Assembly: GCA_043228905.1 (NCBI GenBank) | Contig: JBHGNT010000012.1 | Coordinates: 13,950,001 to 14,014,000, forward strand | Reading direction: 5' to 3' | Source of the DNA: Azolla caroliniana | Taxonomy: Eukaryota; Polypodiophyta | DNA: 64,000 nucleotides | Shown here: piece after piece, positions 53,936 to 64,000 of the stretch | Position numbering within the stretch: position 1 is the stretch's first letter | Layout of the letters: every line of letters begins with the position of its first letter | Made by a program: the position numbers and the translations under genes | The notes under the pieces: model-generated | Seen by the model: only the letters and a program-made list of their open reading frames with translations | What the model was told of the DNA's origin: nothing | Databases searched by the model: none

Positions 53936-54539
53936 GGCACAGTGCCGAATCCTCAGTCTTTCGGGGTTTGGCTCAAGGGGGTTGTGGTCAGGAATGCGGG
54001 GTATGTCGTAACCATATTACGGATGACTATATACTGAGCATGTGGTTGTTAACTCAATTGTGGATATTGTGGATATTAGGAAGACTGCTACAACTGACCT
54101 CTTACGCAATAGCATGTGCAACGTATATGACTCGACACAGAAAATGAACTCCACAAGAACAAATATGAAGAGTTACAAGAACATGAAGTCAGGCAAATAG
54201 AAATTATATTGCAGATGCTTGGATACAAAATTATCTCTAGCTATTACAAGTTGTCCATGCCCTTTATATACACAGTTGTGGTCGGTTATGCTCGGCACGT
54301 GAGCCGTTTCTCTTTCTAAACATATTAATTACACTTCGGTTATCCCTACACTATGACTGTTACTCCCTCTTCATTACGCTACGGCCCCACATGTCGTCTT
54401 CCCTAGCCGTAACTGTCCCTTTTTCTTTTCTCCTTCTCGACCTTTCTCACTTGGTCGTCCAAGGCGGCCAACACCAAACATTTACGTTTATAATAAGAAT
54501 AGTGTCTCGGGTCATTTATCATATTTTTAACAACAACTC
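53936..54539 (-). other. Unassigned stretch, probably containing a minus-strand LTR
   Basis: No coding similarity. 54146-54473 could be an LTR on the minus strand: it would start TGTTGGCCGCCTTGG and has a TATATAAA-like box at about 54262. No partner copy or target duplication was found. Confidence 0.35.
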
Positions 54540-54884
54540 GATGAAATCTTAAATGATTTCATGATGTTTTTCCGAGTGAACTACAACATGGGTTACCTCC
54601 TAAATGTAATATAGAACATCGTATAGATATTGTACCTGGCATTGCACCATTGAGTATACCTTCGTACAACTTAAGTCGATTTGAAGAAGATGAGGTATCT
54701 ATGCAACTCAATGGCTATTTATGAATAAGTTATATATATTATGTTCCCTTGGTAAAAAAGAAAGAGGGCACATGGCATATGTGTATTAATTACCAACACT
54801 TGAATAAAGTGACGATCAAGAATTCATATCCATTGCCCGGGGCTGACGATCTGATTGACCGTTGTCGTGTGATTCTTCACACAC
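54540..54884 (+). pseudogene. Element L RT, first part
   Basis: With a frameshift near 54610 it reads [77 protein letters not shown], the fingers region of chromovirus RT. Stops at 54722 and near 54895. Confidence 0.8.
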
Positions 54885-56240
54885 TATATAAAAAATAATG
54901 AAATAATTATTTTAGATTAGATTAGTGGCTTGGTATAAAAAGATAGACATCTTCAAGAGCTTCAAAATGCATTTTACTACATATAAAATGGACAACTACA
55001 TATCAAGTTATGTGAATATAAAGTTTGAAAAGATAAGGAAAATAGAATTGTTAATTATCCCACATAGATAGGAAACCTTAGGATCCAGCTATATAAGCAG
55101 ATTGAGAACGATTAGTTTTCATCTATGTGTTAAGAGCACAAAAGGAATGGTTGGAGTTGGGCCACTTTGTCTAGATGGATAGATGTCGCTAAGTTGCCTA
55201 AACCGGCCAGCGATGGAACTCGAACTGGTCGGCGAAGGAACAGCAACTAGTCGGCGATAGAGCTGACAATTGGCAACTGAAATGAACCTGGAAACTGGCG
55301 ATCGGCGGAACTGGTGACAGGACAGAACCGGCATCTAGACGAAGTTGGAAACCGGACGGCGACGAGACTGGAACTGGAACGACGACCGGACGAAGCCGGG
55401 AACTGGATGGAGCCGGCAACCGGGAGTCGACAACCGATCGAACCGGTGACGGAACGGAACCAGAACCGGTTGGCGATGGAACCAGCGATGAAGTCGGGAA
55501 CCGGACGGCGACCGGAATCGGAACTAGAACCGGACGGCGACCGAACCAGGCTAGACGGAACCGGAACTGGACCGAAGTGGACTGATCAGGCTAGATGCAA
55601 CCAGATGGATCATGCGGTGAACTAAAGTAAAGTAAAGTTTAATATGTGAATGCATGCAACTAAAGTCAAACTTTATGTAAAGTAAAGGTCATGTGGATGC
55701 ATGAAATTGAACCAAAGATGGAAACTAGAGTTTCTTCATGCAAGTGCAAGAAGGGAGGAGAAAAGCTAGCTCTCGATGATCCATCTATAGAGAAGAATGG
55801 TCCTTAGGGGATGAAAACCATCTTTTGGGGGGGAAACCCCTAATTTCCTTACAGAAGCCAAAAACCCTAATTTCTTTACGGAAGGCAAAAACCCTAATTT
55901 CCTTATAGAAGCCATAAACCCTATTTTCCTTACGGAAGCCATATCTCTCAAAAGCCCTAAATTTCTTATCTAAGCCATATCTTGGAAAACCCTAACCCTA
56001 TTTTTTTTTCTTATCGAAGCCTCATAATTCCTTAACTTTTATAATCCCAATCTCGAGATAGATTGTAATTTTTCTCTTTCTTTACTAATAAAGTTTATCA
56101 AACTTTGTCATATCAGTTAATTCTTAATACAATAACACATGAATTTGATATCCTCTGGTCAAAGGCCCCGGGGTCCTACCTCAAGTTCACATATCCTTGT
56201 CATATTTTCGCGACACCATCTATAGGGAGCTCGATATTTT
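54885..56240 (+). repeat. Insertion 1 in L: LTR-like sequence with CCGG-rich and AACCCTAA repeats
   Basis: About 1.35 kb between two halves of RT. It has a degenerate CCGG/GGAAC-rich repeat tract (55200-55600), then about five imperfect units of an AACCCTAATTTCCTTACGGAAGCC-like repeat (55832-55990). Near the right end are GGTCAAAGGCCCCGGGGTCC, resembling the LTR ends of the Trp family, and GACACCATCTATAGGGAGC, resembling a decayed TGGCGCCGTCTGTGGGGA-type primer site. I read it as an LTR with a few bases of leader; exact ends are not resolved. Confidence 0.5.
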
Positions 56241-56741
56241 ACAAAACTTGATCTCCGTACGAGCTACCATCAAATTCGTATAAGTGAGGAAGATGTTCCT
56301 AAAACGACATTTCGTACACGCTATGGCCATTATGAGTTTTTAGGCATACCTTTTGGTTTGACCAAATTTGCTCTAGCCACATTTCAACAAGAAATGAATT
56401 ACATCTTCCGAGAACAACTTGGAAAATTTGTCGTTATTTTCTTGGATGATATTCTAGTTTATAGTTGTACATTAGAAGAACATATTAAACATGTCCACTT
56501 TGTTTTACAAACATTCCGCGACAATCAAGATCTCAAATCTTGCACATCTCATAACCGAACAAGGAGTTGAAATTTTCCTTCTATCACATCGAGAAAGTCA
56601 AACTTTGGCCCACTCTACGAATATTCGAGAAGTTCAATCATTCCTTGGTTTTGTCGGGTTTTTGCGAAAATCTTTTTGCAATTACTCTCAATTGACAACA
56701 TCATTTACTGATCTTCTAAAAGGTCAAACACGTTGTCGTAG
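56241..56741 (+). pseudogene. Element L RT, second part
   Basis: [39 protein letters not shown], catalytic [12 protein letters not shown], then across a frame break VQSFLGFVGFLRKSFCNYSQ and FTDLLKGQTR. The catalytic Asp pair is intact. It stops at insertion 2. Confidence 0.85.
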
Positions 56742-57520
56742 TGTAATTCATACACTACGTGAAAAACATATAAAATAACCAATTGAATAAATATGAAGAA
56801 AAGGAAAGAAATATTAAAATATATATTACATGCATAGGGCAAGATTCGAACCTTGTACCTCCATGTTAATAATTTAAAGGCTTACCGTCACACTAACAAG
56901 CCAGTTAAAAAAGTAGATATCCCACATAGAAAGGGTATGTCACGCATATTTTCTAGGAAAAAGGCCTTAGTTAGAAGAAAAATGCATGGTAGAAAAAAAA
57001 GCTACACATGCACATTTAGCGTGCATAAACACTATAGTCGATAAAAAACGCATGAGGTTAAAAAAAGCATGTTAGAGAAAGCATATAGTCTATAGATAGA
57101 GAAAGAATGGAGTCCATAGTTAGAGATAAATCATGGATTGCTAAGACTCTCATATCACTATATATGTGGAGCACAATATAATAAGGGAGAAAAAAAAAAC
57201 AAAATTGGGGTGATTATTAGGGTCTAAATATTGATTAATATAATACTCTTGGGATTCACGAGGTTTTCGATCTCTCTTTTCCAATCTATTCTTATCGATT
57301 CCAATCGAATCCAAAGAATAATTAGGGTTAAATATTAATAAAACTAAAAAACTATATTCGTGGGATTCACGAATTTCTATCTCTCTTTCTCATAATCTAT
57401 TCATAACTATACTCGTCTCAAATTCTTCCTCCTCCTAGTCCAAAACCCCAGCGGTTCCCACCCGACTCACGCAACGATCCGGCGCCGAAAGGCATGACAA
57501 TGTAAGTCTACAAAACCTAT
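56742..57520 (+). repeat. Insertion 2 in L: LTR-like sequence with tRNA-like module
   Basis: Starts TGTCGTAGTG, like Trp-family LTRs, and contains 'tagtccaaaaccccagcggttcccacc' near the end, a decayed form of that family's signature. Minus-strand tRNA-like module at 56832-56905. Interrupts RT between KGQTR and the LAFKELKAQV segment. Ends are approximate. Confidence 0.5.
56832..56905 (-). other. tRNA-like module in insertion 2
   Basis: On the minus strand, box-A-like TGGCTTGTTAGTGTGACGG and box-B GGTTCGAATCT about 40 nt further, same orientation relative to the LTR as the module at 1425-1495. Confidence 0.45.
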
Positions 57521-58070
57521 TATATAGAATGTTACACTAGACCTCGCCTTTAAGGAACTTAAGGCCCAGGTGTGCAAGGCTCCTTCGCTTCTTTTACCAG
57601 ATCCTTCAAAACATTTTCAGGTTGAAACCAACGCAAGTGATTATGCTACAAGTGTCGTCCTATATCAAGATGGTAAACCAATAGCATTTGAGAGTAAAAA
57701 ACTTGATTCTGCTCAAAGTTAGTATACCGTGCAAGAAATGGAATTATTTGCAGTTATTCATGCATTAAAGTCATGGCGCCATTATCTTTATGGAAATCGT
57801 TTTGTGGTAACTACGGACCACGAGTCCTTGAAATATTTTTGTGACCAACAAGATCTGAAGGGTCGTAAGGCACAATCAGCAGATCTCGCCCAGGACTTTG
57901 ATTTTTCCATACAATATCGTAAAGGTTCCATGAGTACTGTCGTTAATGCACTAAGTCGCATCCAAAAAGTTAACATGCTTAACTTTACTGAAATAACATC
58001 AAATCTTTATTATCACCTTCAAGGAAAGTATCCTAAAGATAATTATTTTGGAAAATATTGGGCAAGATAA
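57521..58070 (+). pseudogene. Element L RNase H
   Basis: LAFKELKAQVCKAPSLLLPD, VETNASDYATSVVLYQDGKP (first catalytic Asp is Asn), ESKKLDSAQ then a TAG, EMELFAVIHALKSWRHYLYG, VVTTDHESLKYFCDQQDL, VVNALSRIQ (the final Asp of the usual ADALSR is Asn). It ends in integrase-linker sequence YPKDNYFGKYW. Confidence 0.85.
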
Positions 58071-58764
58071 CAGCTCCTAGATTGGCTTACGTTGGTGCAA
58101 AACCAACAAAATTGGAATGTTATCTCCCAATTTTGGATTTTACTTATAACAGCTCCAAACATACATCGACGGGATATAGTCCTTTTATGTTGATATATGT
58201 ATGGTTTTCAGCCACGAGCCACGATTGATGTTAATATACATCATGATGAATTGCGAAGTACACAAAACTTTCTTCAAGATATGCAAGATATGTTGTATAT
58301 TGCACGAGATAATATGATCATAATAGGCCGATCATAATAGGCAACCTCGTGTATTCAACCCTAGACAGAAGGTATTTTTACATGTACCTCACAAATCTAA
58401 GACATTGGCTATGGGTAAGTGCGTTAAGTTAGCCTCACGGTTTTGTGGACCTTTTACAATCCTCAAACGCATTGGTTCATCAGCTTATCATCTTGCTCTT
58501 CCTGATGGCGTTGAAATTCATCCAGTTTTTCATGTAAGTCATCTAAAAGAACTTCTTGGTTCTTGCAACAATATAGTCACAATTGAAACTCTGATTACTT
58601 CTTAAGAATTAACTTCTAAACCGCATGTACTAGAGAGAATTCTCAATGTTAAAATGAAAAAATTGTGTTCTAAAATAATCCGAGAATTTAAAATTAAATG
58701 GACGGATAAGTCTATACAAGATGCTACATGGGAACAAGAAAATACTCTTAAAAACTAACTTACC
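58071..58764 (+). pseudogene. Element L integrase end with chromodomain-like tail
   Basis: The zinc site and catalytic core are deleted; what remains begins near the HTSTGYSPFMLIYGFQPR segment, then FLHVPHKSKTLAMGKCVKLA, RFCGPFTILKRIGSSAYHLA (GPF version of GPY/F), HPVFHVSHLKELLG. The C-terminal REFKIKWTDKSIQDATWEQE looks like the core of a chromodomain. Multiple stops. Confidence 0.75.
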
Positions 58765-58794
58765 TAACTTTTCATTGCAAGTGTGCAATGTTTT

Positions 58795-58808
58795 AAAGAG
58801 GGGGAGTA
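58795..58808 (+). other. Polypurine tract of element L
   Basis: AAAGAGGGGGAGTA immediately before the LTR start TGTTACGGGCAT. Confidence 0.85.
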
Positions 58809-59262
58809 TGTTACGGGCATTACCACATAATATTCTATGGTAACATTGTACCGTAGTATTCTATACACGTGGATAAAGCGTGAGGGTTAAACGAGAGTGT
58901 GAAGAAAGGGATGATTACTTTTAATCCTTGGGATTGAGACAACCCATTAAGGCTAAGTGTGAACTTGCCTAGGGACCTTAGGTCTAACTATAAATATGAG
59001 GCCGAGCTACCCTCATTTGACACATGAACAACTACGTTGAGACTCTGTCCTCGTGGTGATCAACTCTTGAAGCGAGCACAGTAGTACTAGGTACGACTCG
59101 ACGCCACGGCGGTGGTATGGGACGTCGATCGAGGCTCAAGTCCATCTCAATCCCTTCGCTGAGGGGTGGTCGAGTGGATTGGCACCCTTCTTTCTCTCTC
59201 TCCTCTCTATTTTCTAATAATATATTTCCTTATCTCATGCTTACATTGGGAACTAGCTCTAA
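58809..59262 (+). repeat. 3' LTR of element L
   Basis: About 454 bp from TGTTACGGGCAT to CTCTAATG, aligned with the solo LTR at 7899-8354. TATAAAT box at 58989-58995. The next bases continue as transposase codons, so L inserted in the pogo-like element or was joined to it. Confidence 0.85.
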
Positions 59263-60264
59263 TGATTACCTTATGTAGCACAAAGAAATGCTTGGATTGA
59301 TATCCTTTCCTTTAATAAGTGGTTTGATCAAGTGTTTGTACCTTTTGGTCATTCTCGAACTTATCGCAAAGTGTTTTTAATCCTTGATAATGCACCTAGT
59401 CATGCCGAAGCATTTGAGCATGATGCTATCAAAGTGATTTTTTTCCCAACAAATGTCACATCTTGGAAGCAACCAATGGATATAGGAATCATTGCAACTT
59501 TGAAAAGGAGGTACAAATATCATTTTATAAGAGAAATATTGGCATATCATAATAGTCCAGATTATGTTAAGATTCATTTGGAATATGTCGCTAAACTTAT
59601 GAGAAGAGGCTCTATTGGTCTAGCTTTTGGAAAGTTTGCACATTTCCTAGATGCTGCCAATCTCATTGTTACTGCTTGGAATGAGATCAAGCAAGAGACA
59701 ATTTTTAATTGCTATAGAAAGGTAGATATTATTCCATCATTTCGTGTTAATGATGTTGAAGTTAGTGAAATGGAATAGCAATGCATTGATGATCTTGTTG
59801 CTTTGTTATGTAACTACAGTTTGCTTGAAAATGCACATAATGTAGAAGAAATTCGAGATGAGATCATGGAATGTGTAAATGCAAATTCAAATGAATAAGA
59901 AAAACTTAATCAAAATCTCCTTGAAGAGATTGATGAAGTTATAACACAAGCTTCCAACACCAATGAACCACTTGCATATGATGAAAACATTTCAGATTCT
60001 GAGTTTGTTGAGATGCAAGACATGCATGGATGCTTAAAGGACGAAGATGTGATTATTCCTGAACTATTGAAACATATTGTTGATAGTGAACTCATGCTCA
60101 ATTCAATCATAATAACAAGTTATTTGAGGTCTAAAAAAGCAAAGCAAGCAAAATCATCTTTATTGGGTGTTCGTCGAATTATTCAAGAAGCAAATTATGT
60201 CATTGTTTCTAAGCGTATAGCTAAAAGTAGGCAAATGACCTTACATGATTTTGGTATGAAATAG
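59263..60264 (+). pseudogene. Pogo/Tigger-like DDE transposase, C-terminal part
   Basis: Reads AQRNAWIDILSFNKWFDQVF, then VFLILDNAPSHAEAFEHDAI with the second catalytic Asp, IFFPTNVTSWKQPMDIGIIA with the third, and KRRYKYHFIREIL. This is the DDE_1 pattern of pogo/Tigger transposases. Stops at 59776 and 59896 interrupt an otherwise continuous frame that ends MTLHDFGMK at 60264. The DNA-binding domain and first catalytic Asp were left of 59263 and are missing. No active transposase can be made. Confidence 0.8.
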
Positions 60265-60410
60265 AGAAAGACTTGCAAATCAGATTTTTGTTGGTCATTT
60301 TATTGTTTTCTAAATATTCGGAACAAATTTCAATTTGGTTTGATGTAATTTCATCATGAAACAATGTAATTTATTTTATTTGGATTTTGACCTCTAAAAA
60401 ATGCACTTAA

Positions 60411-60457
60411 TAGAATGGTACACTTAAGTGGGCACGCACTTAACCGAATGTCTACTG
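60411..60457 (-). repeat. Terminal inverted repeat of the pogo-like element
   Basis: On the minus strand it starts CAGTAGACATTCGGTTAAGT after a TA (60458-60459), the pogo-type end beginning CAGT with a TA target. CACTTAA motifs recur inside it. The matching left end is not in the window. Confidence 0.6.
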
Positions 60458-60593
60458 TATGCATTCCTTGAACTATGAATTTTGTCAATAACTACTAAAG
60501 TTATGTGGAATGAACTCCCCAAGTTGCTTCCTAAACTCTAAGGCAAGCATAGCAACACATGTATCTTTATATACTTGCTTAATAGGCTTTCTA
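60458..60593 (-). other. Target locus left of the L1 insertion
   Basis: Short AT-rich stretch with a minus-strand open piece that reads VYKDTCVAMLALEFRKQLGE and, once the L1 is removed, joins EYVTKNIGEGLVRKP from 62664 onward. Not recognised. Confidence 0.35.
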
Positions 60594-60603
60594 ACTAGTC
60601 CCT

Positions 60604-62470
60604 TATTGCGAACCAAGTGATGCTTGCCACCATGTGGCACTCAGTCTCGTGCTGGATTATGAACCCTTCAGGCTTGCGCGCGGTTAAGGCTGCCATCAGG
60701 GGGTTTATATGGTCAGGAAAGGACAACCCGATGGTTGCCGCCAGAGTGTCATGGCATTGGTTAACACAACCGCGGGCCAAAGGGGGGCTTGGCCTCATAG
60801 ACCCCTTAATGCAAAGTCGAGCATTGCTAGCCAAAATGGTGGTTCGCTGCCTCCTGCCAGGTAAGGGGTGTTGGAAGGTTCTACTCCGCAATAGGTTGCA
60901 GGCAGGGACTCCCAAGTATGGTAGGCCTTGGCCCGACTCCTTAAATTGGTGTTGCACGAGCGGCATCCCACCCAAGATGGCTTGTCTTCCGGAGGAGAGG
61001 GTCACGAACTCCATCTTGCGGGCATGGTGTCACGTACGACATCATTTGGTCAAACACACGCCGGAGACACTAACCGAGTGGTCTAGACAACCATTATTTT
61101 GGAACCCTCAGGTGCGAACACGTGACAACATGATGTTAGGCCAGCTAAAGGGCCTAGCATGGGGAAAGCTGGTGCAAACAGGGCTTCACTCTTTAGATGA
61201 TTGGAGACACACGATGGCTTTAGGAGGAGCCCAGGAGGTTCCATTCCCTCCCCTCAAGGGAGCCATGAAAATGCGGAGATTGCTAGCTGAGGCAGTTGAT
61301 AGGGTTCTGATGGGGGAGGTGAGAGAAGATGCTTGGTTCAGTCTCTTTGATGAGGCTGGAAGGGTTAAGGCGCTGAAGGGCGTGAGCGGATCGGGAAGAG
61401 ACAGGATTTTTGGGGAGAGTCAGAGTAGGGGCTCTTGGCACCCTATCCGCGTGGTGGCTCAGGTTGGTAACATCTGGAAGACAGACCCGGATGTTGCTAA
61501 GGTGGAATCCCATTGGAAGTTATGGGTGTATGGTTGTCGTCCCCTCGTCGAACTAGAATGGGACCCAAGGGATTTCAAGTGGAAACATGATGGCAGATTT
61601 CACCATTTCTTCGAGTACAACACTAAACTAGGTCGAGCCTTTCAACTGCAGCTACACGACCCCCTATGCAATGGTCGGCGTACATTGGGCATCCCGGATG
61701 AGGTGCTCATTACCTTCTGGAAGGGTCTCTGGCGTCTCCACTTGCCGGAAAAGATAAAGTTTTTTTGGTGGCAAATCGGGCATAATGTGGTTCCAATTGG
61801 CGAATGGCTAGGTAAACGTGGCCGCCCGTTAGGCTGCCCACTTTGCCATTCACCTATTGAGACTCTGAGGCATTGTCTATGGGATTGCCCTCACGCTCAA
61901 AAGGTATGGGATAGGGTGACTCGCCTCCTTGCGGCATGTGAAGTGGAAGGAACAGCAGTGTGGAGTGTTGCGGCATGGCTTGATCATTCTGGTGATAGGT
62001 GAACGGATGCCTTCAATACGAATAGTTGGTGCTATGTATGCATGCAAGGAAAAATCTCCAAGATTCGATTTGAGAGAGGCTTGCAGTCCGCATCCCCTAG
62101 GTTCCCGGACATTTGGATGCTAATTGCAGGCTTCACCCTGTGGTACGTATGGAAAGCGCGTTGCCTAAAGGTCTTCTAGGATCTGGTGCAACCCCCGGAG
62201 GAAGTGATCATGGACATATGGTTTGCGCTTATTAGCTTCCTACGAGGGCAATTGGACGAGGTTTGCAGCCACTCCTCTGATGTGGATACTGCCCGTTTGC
62301 GTTTTTGGCAGAAATGGCGGAACACGCCTATGGTGACACTAGGAGGAAGTGGCCCGAGGTGGAACTACCAGCCCCCACGTTGGTTGTTTCCGGCTCACTT
62401 ACCACCCTCCCTCTATTGTCGGCCCCAAGAGTTGTCTCGTACTAGTCATCAGTACAGGGCATTGTTTTAG
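60604..62470 (+). pseudogene. L1 RT C-terminal region with zinc-binding domain
   Basis: One frame from 60617 with stops only at 62000 and about 62178. It begins in the region after the RT active site (SCWIMNPSGLRAVKAAIRGF, AKGGLGLIDPLMQSRALLAK) and contains the zf-RVT domain (FFWWQIGHNVVPIGEWLGKR, then CPLCHSPIETLRHCLWDC). C-terminal segment RLRFWQKWRNTP, ending in ALF at 62470. Endonuclease and RT core are absent. Confidence 0.9.
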
Positions 62471-62636
62471 CTGTTGGTACTTACACTAAGTAGTTCGTCC
62501 GAAAGGCGTTGTAACTAGTCTCAATTTCTATGACTTGAGCGGAGGGGGATTCCCCGTTCTATGCTTAAGCCTCCTTGTACAATCTCTTTGTAATAATCTT
62601 ACCTAACTAATGGGAAAGTAGCTTCATTTTGGAAAG
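62471..62636 (+). other. L1 3' untranslated region
   Basis: Between the last codon and the A tail; GC-moderate, no feature beyond the plain 3' end. Confidence 0.6.
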
Positions 62637-62663
62637 AAAAAAAAAAAAAAAAAACTAGTCCCT

Positions 62664-64000
62664 CGCCTATATTTTTTGTCACATACTCAAAAAAATCCAT
62701 TTCACAAATGGGAGTTTTCCACATCAAGCACAAGTTTACAAAATAATGGTTGTAGGCAAACCTTATATGTTCTTAAAAGACATGAAAGACTATCCCAATC
62801 AGATGATTGTTGCTTTACACAAACTAGATACCTCCATAACTCTGAAACTAATGCATTTGTCATATTTTGAGCATTACACAGATTATTCTCCCCATTTGTT
62901 TGACATACTACACATGTGCAATCACACTCATCCCCATGTATGCCCTTAGAATCAACATGCATGGTGTTCAATCCAAGCCTTAACAAGTCCATTTTAATTT
63001 GGTGCACACAACTCCATGTAATCCTCTCATTTAACTTTCTAAGAAAAAACGCTTTCAAACCTTGGAGCTTGCAAAATCCAATATTGATGCTTGGATGTTA
63101 TTATTTAAAGGTCATGAAGAAGTCAGCCTAAATCAACAAATATATAGTCAACATAAATCAAATTCTATAGTCAACAAATCAATATATAAAACCAAATAGA
63201 TTAAAAAGAGTCAATTACCTTTATCATCTCCAAGAAGTGTCTAAGGTGATTCTTTCAATTACCTTTACTTATTCCTTGTCTATACATATCCTTTTTATTT
63301 GGTGAAACACATTTGTTGTCTTCCAAAAAGAAATCCAATTTCTTAACAATCACGTGAGACAAGTCATCACTTCGTTGTCTATGGCCAAACCTCACCCAGT
63401 TAAATTATTTTAATTGTATATTTCTCCAATGCTTCCTCAAGTTTCTCCTTTGATTACCAAGGGCTAGTGGAACTTTTGTATTAACATTGTTCATTTTTGT
63501 TTTACCCCATATACAAACATGTGAAGTGTTGTTCTCTTTGCAACAAGTTTATCAACACCCTCTACCCCTTTCACGAAGTCTAAAGATGACATCATGGACT
63601 CTACAATCTCCTTCGAAACACTTTGATCCCTAAACCTTATATTCTCCATGTGTTCATTCAAATTTTGATGGTGTAATACTCTAGAAATAATATATCAACG
63701 ATTTGCCTTGTGAAATCTCTTTGTAGCCTCCAATAAGTAACGGACTATGTGAAGAACAACATGTATCTTGCTCTTTTCGGACATTAGTTTGGTACATTGG
63801 TCTATCAATAATCAAGACACGTCAATCTCATTTGTCGTACAAACATTCTACGTACTTAATATATACATTATGAATTTCCAGCCGTGCTCACACTTGTTGG
63901 AAGACTAACAAAAACCTCGATTAGGGGAGGTAGAGACTTTGATTAAGGAGATGGATAATCCATAGTTGGAGTTATGTTATAAACTAGCAAAAATAATGAA
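62664..64000 (-). other. Unrecognised, weakly coding AT-rich sequence
   Basis: On the minus strand several short open pieces look protein-like: 63058-62702 with HVDSKGIHGDECDCTCVVCQ, and near 63750-63540 HVVLHIVRYLLEATKRFHKA and VESMMSSLDFVKGVEGVDKL. They are interrupted by stops and AT-rich spacers. They could be exons of a decayed gene or an old transposase; I cannot identify the family. Confidence 0.3.

Larger units (their letters stand above)
54540..59262 (+). mobile_element. Chromovirus-type gypsy element L, decayed
   Basis: RT, RNase H, the end of integrase with a chromodomain-like tail, purine tract and 3' LTR on the plus strand. Gag, protease, most of integrase and the 5' LTR are missing. 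Two LTR-like insertions (about 54885-56240 and 56742-57520) split RT. Its LTR family also gave the solo LTR at 7899-8354. Confidence 0.85.
60604..62653 (+). mobile_element. 5'-truncated L1-type LINE with poly-A tail
   Basis: Flanked by a perfect 10-bp duplication ACTAGTCCCT (60594-60603 and 62654-62663) and ending in a 17-base A run (62637-62653). Only the RT C-terminal part and 3' untranslated region remain, the usual outcome of incomplete target-primed reverse transcription. Confidence 0.95.

Noticed and set aside
60617-62002. 461-codon frame as a host gene
   Set aside because: It is the L1 RT C terminus with zf-RVT motif, poly-A tail and a 10-bp target duplication.

Overview
This window is a dense, multiply nested cluster of transposable elements from a land-plant nuclear genome. 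I see no convincing host gene, no true rRNA or tRNA gene, and no CRISPR array. Plant origin is indicated by Ty3/gypsy and Ty1/copia polyproteins of plant type, copia primer-binding sites of the initiator-Met kind, and a gypsy family whose primer site (TGGTGAACCCGACGTGA) fits the 3' end of plant tRNA-Trp as I remember it. The species cannot be named. A large, repeat-rich genome is clear, and the Trp-primed gypsy family does not look like the common flowering-plant lineages.

Layout. 1-1961: 3' end and LTR of one element, inserted in the RNase H of gypsy element A (1962-7387), which carries integrase, a long sense accessory reading frame after integrase, and its 3' LTR. 7388-9203: a minus-strand LINE, split by a chromovirus solo LTR (7899-8354). 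9738-16738: element N, an essentially intact 7.0-kb minus-strand gypsy element with one 1719-aa gag-pol frame, nearly identical LTRs and a perfect CCTAG duplication; it sits in LINE sequence that resumes at 16744.

From about 17.49 kb a plus-strand copia element (C) begins. Its LTR is split by a minus-strand copia (O, 17711-30043, AATAT duplication). O in turn contains a Trp-family solo LTR (19201-19894) and a full Trp-family gypsy, B (21137-28649). C resumes at 30049. From 31.2 to 53.9 kb lie three more Trp-family copies: D (gag start only), E (32101-38786, with an intact gag-protease frame) and G (38787-39385 and 51864-53935). G is split by minus-strand gypsy F (39386-51863), a relative of A. 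F has lost RT, RNase H and integrase, and holds a rearranged copia block (41097-49090) with further nested solo LTRs.

54.5-59.3 kb is a decayed chromovirus (L) with two LTR-like insertions. It abuts a pogo/Tigger-like DDE transposase remnant (59263-60457) with a recognisable 3' terminal repeat. 60604-62653 is a 5'-truncated L1 with poly-A tail and 10-bp target duplication. The remainder is unrecognised, AT-rich, weakly coding sequence.

Functionally, only element N looks able to supply a full set of retrotransposition proteins. The most interesting systems are the Trp-primed gypsy family (pol in the -1 frame behind a conserved TTTTTAG at the gag stop), the coiled-coil/poly-Q accessory protein shared by A and F, and the paired RNase H domains of N, of which the first has lost catalytic residues.
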